From a virus: DNA of 56,976 nucleotides. The stretch is taken from IMG/VR virus record IMGVR_UViG_3300042556_002360, positions 1 through 56,976 of that record. One strand, given 5' to 3'. This document shows positions 1 through 8,613 of the stretch, in pieces. Under the pieces are notes generated by a model that was not told the DNA's origin, did not search any database, and was given only the letters and a program-made list of their open reading frames with translations. Within the stretch, counting starts at the first letter, position 1, and each line of letters opens with the position of its first letter. The position numbers were made by a program, and so were the translations under genes.

Positions 1-2
1 CA

Positions 3-2240
3 AGTGGTTCGTCAGGAAGTTCAGGTACATCAGGTTCAGGTACATCGGGTTCAAGTGGAACTAGCGGTTCATCTGGCAGTTCGGGAACATCAGGTTCGAG
101 TGGAAGTTCAGGTTCAAGCGGTTCTTCAGGAACTAGTGGTTCTTCAGGAACATCTGGTTCAAGTGGTTCTTCAGGGACATCAGGTTCGAGTGGAAGTTCA
201 GGTTCAAGCGGTTCTTCGGGAACAAGCGGTTCATCTGGTTCTTCAGGTACATCAGGTTCGAGTGGTTCTTCGGGAACATCTGGTTCAGGAACCTCAGGTT
301 CAAGTGGAACAAGCGGCTCTTCAGGGACAAACGGTTCATCAGGTAGCTCTGGAACATCGGGTTCAAGTGGTTCATCAGGAAGTTCGGGAACAAGCGGTTC
401 ATCAGGTTCAAGTGGAACATCAGGAACAAGTGGCTCAAGTGGTAGTTCAGGAAGTTCAGGTACAAGTGGTTCATCAGGTTCTTCAGGTAGTTCAGGTTCT
501 TCAGGTAGTTCAGGAACATCAGGTTCAAGCGGTTCTTCAGGTTCAAGTGGAACTAGTGGTTCATCAGGAAGTTCAGGGACAAGCGGTTCAGGAACCTCAG
601 GCTCAAGTGGCACTAGTGGTTCCTCAGGAAGTTCAGGGACAAGCGGTTCAGGTACCTCAGGCTCAAGTGGTACTAGTGGTTCCTCAGGAAGTTCAGGAAC
701 AAGTGGTTCTTCAGGCTCAAGCGGTACTAGCGGTTCATCAGGGTCAAGTGGTTCGTCAGGAAGTTCAGGTACATCGGGCTCAAGTGGTTTGTCAGGAAGT
801 TCAGGTACATCGGGCTCAAGCGGTTCATCAGGAACATCGGGTTCTTCAGGTACAAGTGGTTCTTCAGGTAGTTCAGGGTCAAGTGGAACATCAGGCTCGG
901 GTACATCAGGTTCTTCAGGAACTTCAGGTTCATCTGGTTCTTCAGGTAGTTCAGGGTCAAGTGGAACATCAGGTTCAAGTGGTAGTTCGGGAACAAGTGG
1001 TAGTTCGGGAACAAGTGGTTCGTCAGGAAGTTCAGGAACATCAGGCTCAGGTACATCGGGTTCTTCAGGAACAAGTGGCTCAAGCGGTTCTTCAGGAACT
1101 AGCGGTTCATCTGGTTCTTCAGGAACTAGCGGTTCATCTGGTTCTTCAGGTAGTTCAGGGTCAAGTGGAACATCAGGTTCAAGTGGTAGTTCGGGAACAA
1201 GTGGAACATCAGGTTTAAGTGGTAGTTCGGGAACAAGTGGTTCGTCAGGAAGTTCAGGAACATCAGGCTCAGGTACATCTGGTTCTTCAGGAACTAGCGG
1301 TTCATCTGGTTCTTCAGGAAGTGGCGGTTCATCTGGTTCTTCAGGAAGTTCAGGGACATCAGGCTCAAGCGGAACTAGTGGTTCATCAGGTTCAAGTGGC
1401 TCTAGTGGTTCATCAGGTTCTTCAGGAACATCAGGTTCAGGTAGCTCAGGCTCAAGCGGAACAAGTGGTTCATCTGGAGTGTCGGGAGCTAGTGGAACAT
1501 CAGGTTCTTCAGGTAGTTCAGGAACATCAGGGTCAGGAACATCAGGTTCAAGTGGGTCTTCAGGAACAAGCGGAAGTTCTGGTTCATCAGGTACTTCAGG
1601 TTCAGGAACCTCAGGTTCAAGTGGAACTAGTGGTTCTTCAGGAACTAGCGGTTCATCGGGTTCAAGTGGTTCTTCAGGAACTAGCGGTTCATCGGGTTCA
1701 AGTGGTTCATCAGGAACATTAAGTGCAGTTGTACAAGTCACATCTGGTACTGTAACTATGGCTACACCGAATACGGGACCTCCAGTTATAACCGATTATT
1801 ATTACGGTGGTGCTACTGCAGGGTGGAATGACGGTACTTGGAATGAACTTGTTGCAGCATCACCAGTACCATTTCCACATTTACATAATTTTGCACCAAT
1901 TTTAATATCTAATGGGGCGAGTAATTTAACTTTTAATCTTTGTGGTAATGGATATTTTTATGGGACAATTTCGACTGGAGTTACACTATATGCCGATGTT
2001 TTAATTGCAGAATGTTCACAATTTGCGGTTGGGTCACCTACAGGTGTAGAATATGTTAGGGTTTTTGATGGTGTTTCTACCGATATATCGGATGTTGGAA
2101 CCGTGTGTTTTGATTTTACAACAACATATTCAATTCCAACGGCATGTGAATATCAAGCAGCGGTTGCGCTTATTGTTGTTTCAGACGAGGTAGGTTCACA
2201 AAAGTTTGATTTTTCTTATCAACTGAGGGTTAGTCAATAA
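3..2240 (+). CDS. Collagen-like Gly-Ser/Thr repeat fibre protein (5' end outside window)
   Basis: The frame is open from the window edge, so the start and true length are unknown; at least 745 codons are present. About 570 residues are (G-S-S)/(G-T-S) triplets with glycine at almost every third position, occasionally shifted by an inserted S-G. The last ~165 residues (from about 1720) form a non-repetitive C-terminal domain rich in aromatic residues, probably a tip or trimerisation/receptor domain. Gly-X-Y tracts form triple-helical shafts in phage fibres, although this one has no proline. Codons are scrambled along the repeat, so the protein rather than the DNA repeat appears conserved. It ends 10 bp from convergent glycosyltransferase genes, suggesting that its many Ser/Thr residues are glycosylated (inference). 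Other long frames across the repeat are compositional shadows. Confidence 0.85.
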   Translation, partial: SGSSGSSGTSGSGTSGSSGTSGSSGSSGTSGSSGSSGSSGSSGTSGSSGTSGSSGSSGTSGSSGSSGSSGSSGTSGSSGSSGTSGSSGSSGTSGSGTSGSSGTSGSSGTNGSSGSSGTSGSSGSSGSSGTSGSSGSSGTSGTSGSSGSSGSSGTSGSSGSSGSSGSSGSSGTSGSSGSSGSSGTSGSSGSSGTSGSGTSGSSGTSGSSGSSGTSGSGTSGSSGTSGSSGSSGTSGSSGSSGTSGSSGSSGSSGSSGTSGSSGLSGSSGTSGSSGSSGTSGSSGTSGSSGSSGSSGTSGSGTSGSSGTSGSSGSSGSSGSSGTSGSSGSSGTSGSSGTSGSSGSSGTSGSGTSGSSGTSGSSGSSGTSGSSGSSGTSGSSGSSGSSGSSGTSGSSGSSGTSGTSGLSGSSGTSGSSGSSGTSGSGTSGSSGTSGSSGSSGSGGSSGSSGSSGTSGSSGTSGSSGSSGSSGSSGSSGTSGSGSSGSSGTSGSSGVSGASGTSGSSGSSGTSGSGTSGSSGSSGTSGSSGSSGTSGSGTSGSSGTSGSSGTSGSSGSSGSSGTSGSSGSSGSSGTLSAVVQVTSGTVTMATPNTGPPVITDYYYGGATAGWNDGTWNELVAASPVPFPHLHNFAPILISNGASNLTFNLCGNGYFYGTISTGVTLYADVLIAECSQFAVGSPTGVEYVRVFDGVSTDISDVGTVCFDFTTTYSIPTACEYQAAVALIVVSDEVGSQKFDFSYQLRVSQ

Positions 2241-2250
2241 ACTGAGGAAA

Positions 2251-3129
2251 TTAAATCCAGTCTTTAATTTTGTCAAATACCATTTCAGGTGTTATTGACG
2301 TATGACATTCAAATTGTCGGTCAGTATCTCTATGTTTGGGACACCAATACCAATCACCAGCATCAAAAGAATGTTCTTTATTAATCATATTCCAACATCC
2401 GTGACATACTGATTTGTTTGTAATTCTTTTGTAATTCTCACACGATAAATCAAATTCATTCCAATCTTCAGTAAAATTAGAAATCATTACAACTTTTTTA
2501 TTCATTGCATGCGCCAACCAAGATGTACCAGAAGAAAGTCCAATAAAAAACTCTGAATGATTTATGTAATTCATAAGGTCATCAAATGGTAAACCTAATT
2601 TTTTATTTGCCTTGGATGGCATTCCATTTCTCAGAGGAGGAACACCAAACATTTCATCTTTTTCTAATATTATTGGAGTTAAACCACTCTTTCTCAATAA
2701 ACCACAAAGGTCACTCCAATTTGGAGATTGAGGTTGAGATTTTTTTCCCAAAGGATGGTTCCAATATTTCAATTGAGAAGTTGAGTGAATACTAATAGTT
2801 ACATACCTTCCTTTAATTGGTCTTTCACGTTCAGGAACATCAACCTTAGGTTGAATATATTTCCAATCCATAAATCCAAGTTGATTTGCAAAACCTGTTT
2901 GAAGTGGTAGGTTAAAGTTATAATCCAAATCAATTTTTTTATCATAAGGTGTTCCATCGGTATAGAACCTCACCGAAGGATAGGATTTTAAAAACAAAGA
3001 ATTATATTTTGGATTTGATTTTAATAAAACATTATCATTTGTGTTTGAGATAAATTGTTCAACGCAAGGCATTGCACCAATCGTATCACCCAATGAGGTT
3101 GACTTGAGATTAATTAAAATTGTTTTCAT
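2251..3129 (-). CDS. BAHT-like O-glycosyltransferase (GT9/heptosyltransferase fold)
   Basis: 292 aa. The N-terminal LKSTSLGDTIGAMP is the nucleotide-sugar-fold start of ADP-heptose-type glycosyltransferases. FIGLSSGTSWLAHA (about 195-208) is the C-terminal-lobe loop. Four cysteines, C242, C245, C263 and C275 (CxxC...C...C), lie around a GDWYWCP segment. This layout resembles the iron-binding finger of bacterial autotransporter heptosyltransferases (BAHT), which O-glycosylate serines. The stop of the upstream gene overlaps this start by 1 nt, so the two glycosyltransferases are translationally coupled. The gene runs convergent to the Ser/Thr-rich fibre. Family assignment is by motif; sugar donor and acceptor are inferred. 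Confidence 0.75.
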   Translation of the reverse strand: MKTILINLKSTSLGDTIGAMPCVEQFISNTNDNVLLKSNPKYNSLFLKSYPSVRFYTDGTPYDKKIDLDYNFNLPLQTGFANQLGFMDWKYIQPKVDVPERERPIKGRYVTISIHSTSQLKYWNHPLGKKSQPQSPNWSDLCGLLRKSGLTPIILEKDEMFGVPPLRNGMPSKANKKLGLPFDDLMNYINHSEFFIGLSSGTSWLAHAMNKKVVMISNFTEDWNEFDLSCENYKRITNKSVCHGCWNMINKEHSFDAGDWYWCPKHRDTDRQFECHTSITPEMVFDKIKDWI

Positions 3130-5411
3130 TATATTTTACTTAAAAGATTGTTAAAAACTTGTATAGGAGTAATTGATTTTTGACAAATGTGTTGTTTTTT
3201 GGTTCCCTTATAAACAGGACACCAATCCCAATCACCAGGGTTAAAGACAAATACTTCATCATTCCAACAAAATATACAAGTATTGTCATTATAAATTCTT
3301 GTTATGTTTGATGAGAATTCGTGATTTGGTTTTGCAAAACCATTTATCATAAAGGTATGTTTTCCTAACGACCAATTAAGCCAAGATAACCCCGACCCCA
3401 AGCCAACGAAAGCTTCTGCGTGGTGTAGATAATTGGAAACAACATCTAAAGGTTCTCCCCAAACATTGGTAACTCCTTCAATATTATATGGACGTAGAGT
3501 GACGGTAACAACATCATACCCAAGTTCTTTAATTAGTTTTGATAGAGAAACCCAACTTTCATAAACCCACTCCTTACAACCTGAAGTTGCGTTGGGGGCA
3601 AAAACAACATACTTGTTTTCAATAGGTCTTTCCTTCTTTGGTAAATTAACACCATAGTTCAATTCGGTATATTCAAGACCAAGAATATCAGTTGCGGTTT
3701 GTTGAAGTGGAATTATGTTTGGTTGATTTGGATGTCGGTCAAAATCATCCCATTTATCATCCTTTCTAAACCAACCAATTCTATACACCGCATAACATTC
3801 ACGAGACTCACCTGGTTTTATGAACTCAATATTTTTATATTCGTCCAATCCCTCAAGTAATTCATTTTTAAATGTTGACAATATTACCTTGCAATTATGT
3901 TTTCTTTGGAATTCTGATGCGTATGGTGACCAAGAGATTGTATCACCCAAAGATTTTGATTCTAATGAGATGATTATTGTTTTATCGGTTAAATCAAACA
4001 CATCGTATATCTGACCATTTACCTTAATAATCCAGGGGGTGTAGTATTTTCTCCCTGCAGCAACCCACATATTGTTTGATATGGTTTCAGAGTGAACCAC
4101 CTCATCGTTGGTACTATCAATAAATTCAATATGATATTGTTTTTTTTCATCACCCAACACCTCAACTCTAGGACCATTTAAATAATTAATGATAATTTTA
4201 TTTTCTTTTTTTGGTCTATCTAACCAAGGCTTTATACCCATAAAGTCATTTAGAGTTTCAATCCCAATCTCGGCAACACGTTCCCAATTAAATTCTCTTC
4301 TAATTATTTCAGACTCCTCTAACGCTCTTTGTTTATATGTTTGATAGTTGGTTACCACATCCCACATTTGTTTTCCCAAATCATTAAAATCAGGTTCGTA
4401 GTAGTTTCCAACACTATTGTTGAAGTGATTGTATGAACTTGCACTAACAGGTAGTTCGTGTGATATTTTAACGGGAATACCTTTACCTTCGGCAAACTCT
4501 AATTGACCCGAACAATTTGAATAAATGGATGGGGTGCCACATGCCATTGCCTCGATTAAAGGTAAGTTCCAACCTTCAGCTCTTGCGCAAGATACAAACG
4601 CATCACAAGATTTTAATATCTTAATATAATCTTCTCTCGGTGGGAAATGTAAAATTTTAATTCGGTCATCTGTAAATCCGTAATATTCCAATCTTTCTTC
4701 AGTTGAATTTAACCCATCATTTGAAAACGGATTATCAACCGAAACAATTAAATCAACAGGTTCATCTTTGTCAAATGTATTTAAGAACGTTTCAATAATT
4801 TCTTTGATTGATTTTCTATAATCCCATCTGCCAGCCAAGAAGAATTTAAACCTTCCATCTGAGGTTAATTTGTGAGATGTCTTTTCAGGGAAGAACTTTG
4901 TGATATCAACACCTTCGGGAACAACCTTAATCTTATTTGGGTCATAACCTTGTGCGATTGTCATATCCCTTTGCCATTTGGACGGAACCCACATCTCGTC
5001 AAATTCTTGTAATTTGTTAAAATAATGTTGCGGTTGTAAAGTTGACTCCCAAACATTGTATGCAATTTTAGGGCCATTATATTCATCATAAAACAAATGA
5101 TGGTTTGTTTCACATAAAACAATATTAACATCAGGAACGAATTCTTTTGATGGGGTAGAATACATTTTATGATTATCTCTACCATTATCATTATTCCAAA
5201 GAATTTGTTCGTATAATATTTTTCTATCGGTTTCATTAAAATACGGTTCTTTATTGTGAGGTTCTTTACTCATACCCTCCCAACTTTTTCCAACCGTAAA
5301 ATTTCTAAATTTAATTTGAGAGTGTTTTGACAAGTGTCTGAAAAAATCCCTCGTATGATGGTTATATCCTGTGTGTCCGATGTAAGACCCGTGTCCAAAA
5401 ATTTTTAACAT
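3129..5411 (-). CDS. Two-domain glycosyltransferase: GT4 domain fused to BAHT-like GT9 domain
   Basis: 760 aa. Residues ~1-390 are a GT-B GT4 enzyme: KVVPEGVD (~162), FLAGRWDYRKS (~190-201), and the EGWNLPLIEAMACGTPS donor-binding block (~279-295). Residues ~400-460 are a linker. Residues ~478-760 repeat the fold of the neighbouring gene: ISLESKSLGDTIS, FVGLGSGLSWLNW and the four-cysteine finger C712, C715, C731, C743 around GDWDWCP. One chain could therefore add and extend a sugar. It is the first gene of a minus-strand pair, divergent by 67 bp from the methyltransferase at 5479. Confidence 0.8.
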   Translation of the reverse strand: MLKIFGHGSYIGHTGYNHHTRDFFRHLSKHSQIKFRNFTVGKSWEGMSKEPHNKEPYFNETDRKILYEQILWNNDNGRDNHKMYSTPSKEFVPDVNIVLCETNHHLFYDEYNGPKIAYNVWESTLQPQHYFNKLQEFDEMWVPSKWQRDMTIAQGYDPNKIKVVPEGVDITKFFPEKTSHKLTSDGRFKFFLAGRWDYRKSIKEIIETFLNTFDKDEPVDLIVSVDNPFSNDGLNSTEERLEYYGFTDDRIKILHFPPREDYIKILKSCDAFVSCARAEGWNLPLIEAMACGTPSIYSNCSGQLEFAEGKGIPVKISHELPVSASSYNHFNNSVGNYYEPDFNDLGKQMWDVVTNYQTYKQRALEESEIIRREFNWERVAEIGIETLNDFMGIKPWLDRPKKENKIIINYLNGPRVEVLGDEKKQYHIEFIDSTNDEVVHSETISNNMWVAAGRKYYTPWIIKVNGQIYDVFDLTDKTIIISLESKSLGDTISWSPYASEFQRKHNCKVILSTFKNELLEGLDEYKNIEFIKPGESRECYAVYRIGWFRKDDKWDDFDRHPNQPNIIPLQQTATDILGLEYTELNYGVNLPKKERPIENKYVVFAPNATSGCKEWVYESWVSLSKLIKELGYDVVTVTLRPYNIEGVTNVWGEPLDVVSNYLHHAEAFVGLGSGLSWLNWSLGKHTFMINGFAKPNHEFSSNITRIYNDNTCIFCWNDEVFVFNPGDWDWCPVYKGTKKQHICQKSITPIQVFNNLLSKI

Positions 5412-5478
5412 AATTACGTATTTTAGTTTAAAAATAAGAATTTTTGTCTATATTATCAATTATAAATTAATATAAAAC

Positions 5479-6936
5479 ATGCACTATTCAGCTTACGTTA
5501 ACGCAGAAAGATTTTACGACAAATATTGTAAAATTAACATTGAAAATAAAAAAATATTGGATGTCGGTTCATATGATGTGAACGGAACAATGAAACCAAT
5601 TTTTGAGAAAGGACAATACATAGGATTGGATATGGAGGCAGGTCCTAATGTGGATGTTGTTGGTGTCTCTCACGATATTCCTTTTGGAAATGCTGAGTTT
5701 GATATTGTGATTTCCTCATCTTGTTTTGAACACGACGATATGTTTTGGATTTCATTCCAAGAGATGTGTAGAGTATTAAAGCCAGGTGGATATATGTATA
5801 TCCAAGCACCATCAAACGGACCATACCACGGATGGCCTGGTGATAATTGGAGGTTTTATATTGATAGTTGGAAGGCTCTTGAAAAGTGGGGTAAAAGATT
5901 GGGTTATGATATTGAATTGGTTGACCATTATATTGATGAAACAACACCAGACCCAACTTACCAACGAATTTGGAATGATTCAATTGGTATTTTTAGAAAA
6001 AAGACTGTCTACACTAAAAAAGTGGCATTAATCAGTAGTTTTTGTGATACTCAAGAAAAGATAGATGTATTAGAAAGAAATATAAAAACAATTAAAGAAA
6101 ATAGGTTGGATGTTATTTTAATCAGTCCAATATCGTTACCTGAGTCACTCACAAAGTTATGCGATTATGTTTTCTTCACTAAGGATAATCCTGTCCTAAA
6201 CTGGCCTATCAGGGCAATGAGGGATTGGGTTATTATTGATATTGAAGGAACTACGCATAGGATATCAAGAACATATCCAGATTATGGATTTGCGGGTCTA
6301 ACACAAATTAAACAATTAAGTGAAATTGCCTTAAATCTCGAATACGACCAATTTTATCATATGATTTATGACATAAAAATTGATGATAATGTTATTGAGG
6401 GTTTCCGTTCAAATAGGGAATATAATGTATACCCTTCAAAACGAGGTGAAGTTATTTGGGACGTTGGACTACATTATATGATTTTCAATAGAGAAAATTT
6501 AAAAGAATTTATTTCACACATATCATTTGATAGTTACATCAGTTTAAAGGATACAGATGCATTTGAATGGTTGGCACATTTACGAAACATGCTCCCAATT
6601 CAAATTGAACAGACACCTGTTGAAGACGAGATATATTTTTATGAAAACATAGATTTTTTCAATTATTCTCCAACTGATAAGTTTAAACTATTCATTGAAA
6701 AAGATGACGAACTGTTAACACCAATTAAACTTTTATTTTATGATTTAACTAAAGAAATAGAAGTTAAAATTAAGATTGGTAACAATGATGAAGGTATTCA
6801 TTTGATTAATGAAAATAAGATTATTCCGTTAGGGTTTAACAAAACAAACTATCAAACAGTTAAGATTGAAGTGGATTCTGTGGAGTATGATTTAACTAAT
6901 ATTATTAAAGAAGTTAAACACAACACCATCAAGTAA
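5479..6936 (+). CDS. Bifunctional protein: SAM-dependent methyltransferase + C-terminal transferase-like domain
   Basis: 485 aa. Residues ~20-175 are a class I methyltransferase: KKILDVGSYDVNG is the SAM-binding loop, then GLDMEAG, FDIVISSSCFEHD and MCRVLKPGGYMYIQAPS. From about residue 185 a second domain begins (VALISSFCDTQEKIDVLERN), followed by an acidic stretch that recalls small glycosyltransferases; its identity is uncertain. The gene heads a plus-strand run with the acetyltransferase (3-nt gap) and the FkbM methyltransferase. Likely role: methylation or extension of a glycan on the virion. Confidence 0.7.
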   Translation: MHYSAYVNAERFYDKYCKINIENKKILDVGSYDVNGTMKPIFEKGQYIGLDMEAGPNVDVVGVSHDIPFGNAEFDIVISSSCFEHDDMFWISFQEMCRVLKPGGYMYIQAPSNGPYHGWPGDNWRFYIDSWKALEKWGKRLGYDIELVDHYIDETTPDPTYQRIWNDSIGIFRKKTVYTKKVALISSFCDTQEKIDVLERNIKTIKENRLDVILISPISLPESLTKLCDYVFFTKDNPVLNWPIRAMRDWVIIDIEGTTHRISRTYPDYGFAGLTQIKQLSEIALNLEYDQFYHMIYDIKIDDNVIEGFRSNREYNVYPSKRGEVIWDVGLHYMIFNRENLKEFISHISFDSYISLKDTDAFEWLAHLRNMLPIQIEQTPVEDEIYFYENIDFFNYSPTDKFKLFIEKDDELLTPIKLLFYDLTKEIEVKIKIGNNDEGIHLINENKIIPLGFNKTNYQTVKIEVDSVEYDLTNIIKEVKHNTIK

Positions 6937-6939
6937 TTT

Positions 6940-7503
6940 ATGATTGAAAATATACATCTGTGGAGGGCGGATAGGGGAAGTTATTTTGACCGAAATGTTA
7001 ATATAATATCTTGGAGCGATGACTATAAAGTTAACGTTGGAAAGTATTGTTCGATAGGTAGAGATTGTACTTTCTTCTTACATGCAAATCACAGACCCGA
7101 TTGGATAACAACCAGTTCCCAATTGTGGGGGCCTGTCACACCTGAAATTGCGGAACTACATATGCAAATGGGGCATCCGTCTTGTAAGGGTGATATTACC
7201 ATTGGTAACGATGTTTGGATTGGAGCGAAGTCAACAATAATGTCGGGTATCAAGATTGGGGATGGCGCAATTGTTGCAGCAGGAGCTTTAGTCACCAAAG
7301 ACGTAGAACCATATTCAGTTGTCGGTGGAAATCCTGCAAAACATTTAAAATATAGATTTGAGGAACAACAAATAAAAGATTTATTGTACATTTCTTGGTG
7401 GAATTGGGAAGAAGGTAAGATTAAGGAAGAAGCGATGATATTATGGAGTCAAGATATAAACTATTTTATACAAAAACATAAAAATGATAAAGGTAACATA
7501 TAA
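6940..7503 (+). CDS. Hexapeptide-repeat O-acetyltransferase (xenobiotic/CatB type)
   Basis: 187 aa. Left-handed beta-helix repeats are visible at [37 protein letters not shown] (~85-125, quoted in part), followed by the family ending [15 protein letters not shown]. The catalytic-type histidine lies in [10 protein letters not shown] (~47). It probably acetylates a sugar hydroxyl using acetyl-CoA. Its 3' end overlaps the FkbM gene by 20 bp, indicating one operon of glycan-tailoring enzymes. Confidence 0.85.
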   Translation: MIENIHLWRADRGSYFDRNVNIISWSDDYKVNVGKYCSIGRDCTFFLHANHRPDWITTSSQLWGPVTPEIAELHMQMGHPSCKGDITIGNDVWIGAKSTIMSGIKIGDGAIVAAGALVTKDVEPYSVVGGNPAKHLKYRFEEQQIKDLLYISWWNWEEGKIKEEAMILWSQDINYFIQKHKNDKGNI

Positions 7504-8326
7504 TACAGAAGGTATACGAGTTGATATCGGTAATATTAGTAAATACAATAAAAATTTACCATTCAAATTAAAAATTAAAAAACACGTAAGTGGTGAAGAA
7601 CAATGGTCAATTGATATGCACGATTATTGGTATGCAACGTATCCAAACACTGAGATGTTTGATGTTGAAATCACAGATTCAAAGAGTAATGTCGTTTACG
7701 TTAAAAGGTGGGATGTTATGGAACACGGAAATCATTTTTATAAATCGTTGTGGACATATAATAAAGGATTAATCTCTAATGGTAAATTTCCAAAAGGGTT
7801 GGTTATTGGAACTCACGATGGAGAATTCGGAGAATGGGTTCCAATTGTTCAAAGAAGAGAATGTGATGTGGTTTTAGTTGAAGCATCAGACAATCAATAT
7901 CAGAAATTAAAAAATAATTACAAAAATAACTCTTTAGTTAAACCGATTCAAAATTTAATTACACCGAATGGTGGTGAGGTTGAGTTTTTTGAAGGTGGGG
8001 CGGGTTACACAAACACCATCGTTGAAAATGTTATTAGACATTGGGAGAAAGAAGAAATAAAATCAACCAAAAGAGATTCGGTTAGTATTACTGATTTGAT
8101 TTTAACCGAGTGTGGTGGTCAGATTGATTGGTTACACTTAGATGTTGAAGGATTGGATGCGCAATTAATTATGGGTATTGATGAGTCTAAAATAATTTTA
8201 CCAAATTTTATAATCTTTGAGGATTATAATTTATCTCAAGACAAAAAGGATGAAATCTATGGATGGTTACATCACAGAGGATATCAGACATATTCTGATG
8301 GTGGAATATGTGAGGCGGTTAAATAA
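7484..8326 (+). CDS. FkbM-family methyltransferase
   Basis: 280 aa. [14 protein letters not shown] (~105) is the SAM-binding loop and [16 protein letters not shown] the next strand. [14 protein letters not shown] (~225) matches the (I/L)D(V/I)EG signature of FkbM O-methyltransferases. The N-terminal ~95 residues are extra. The gene starts inside the preceding acetyltransferase gene (20-bp overlap) and ends convergently with the small gene at 8284-8502. Probable role: O-methylation of the glycan. Confidence 0.75.
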   Translation: MIKVTYNTEGIRVDIGNISKYNKNLPFKLKIKKHVSGEEQWSIDMHDYWYATYPNTEMFDVEITDSKSNVVYVKRWDVMEHGNHFYKSLWTYNKGLISNGKFPKGLVIGTHDGEFGEWVPIVQRRECDVVLVEASDNQYQKLKNNYKNNSLVKPIQNLITPNGGEVEFFEGGAGYTNTIVENVIRHWEKEEIKSTKRDSVSITDLILTECGGQIDWLHLDVEGLDAQLIMGIDESKIILPNFIIFEDYNLSQDKKDEIYGWLHHRGYQTYSDGGICEAVK

Positions 8327-8502
8327 TTTTCAATATCTTTTTTTTCCTCTTTTGACTTATAAAGTTTCATTAATTTTAAAGAATCTTTATAATGTTTCTC
8401 AAGTCTATCTAATTCCTCAACAGTAACACAACTCTCACACGCCAAATTATATTGTTCTTCGGCTTCTTGAATTATTTTTTCAATCGTCTTAAGAAGTTTC
8501 AT
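8284..8502 (-). CDS. Small coiled-coil protein with N-terminal tag-like leader
   Basis: 72 aa, mostly helical and charged; no family recognised. It begins MKLLKTIEKIIQEAEE, which fits the leader ending (I/L)-x-E seen on other proteins here. Four bases upstream of its start is TATTTATA on the minus strand (TATAAATA at 8507-8514). It overlaps the FkbM gene end by 43 bp in convergent orientation, so one of the two ends could be misjudged. Confidence 0.55.
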   Translation of the reverse strand: MKLLKTIEKIIQEAEEQYNLACESCVTVEELDRLEKHYKDSLKLMKLYKSKEEKKDIENYLTASHIPPSEYV

Positions 8503-8506
8503 ATAA

Positions 8507-8514
8507 TATAAATA
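8507..8514 (-). promoter_or_regulatory. TATTTATA motif (candidate late promoter)
   Basis: On the minus strand TATTTATA lies just upstream of the small gene starting at 8502. The same 8-mer precedes about ten genes in this window, always in gene orientation. Confidence 0.35.
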
Positions 8515-8585
8515 TACTTGATTAGTGTGTTTATTTATCTTCTAACATTTCTATTTTTAAATTGTATAAAAAACAACTATTAGGT

Positions 8586-8593
8586 TATTTATA
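8586..8593 (+). promoter_or_regulatory. TATTTATA motif (candidate late promoter)
   Basis: Exact TATTTATA 20 bp upstream of the structural gene at 8614. It is one member of the recurring upstream element. Confidence 0.4.
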
Positions 8594-8613
8594 TAAAAAC
8601 TATTTAAGAATAA

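Noticed and set aside
4-1722. Long second-frame ORFs (VQVHQVQ-type) and minus-strand ORFs across the Gly-Ser repeat
   Set aside because: They arise because the repetitive GGN/TCN/AGY codons rarely create stops in other frames; composition is monotonous and only the Gly-X-Y frame continues into a normal C-terminal domain.
1-1730. CRISPR array or tandem DNA repeat
   Set aside because: The period-9 pattern is a coding repeat with degenerate codons; no fixed repeats separated by unique spacers.
1-2240. Diversity-generating retroelement acting on the fibre
   Set aside because: No reverse transcriptase and no template/variable repeat pair found in the window.
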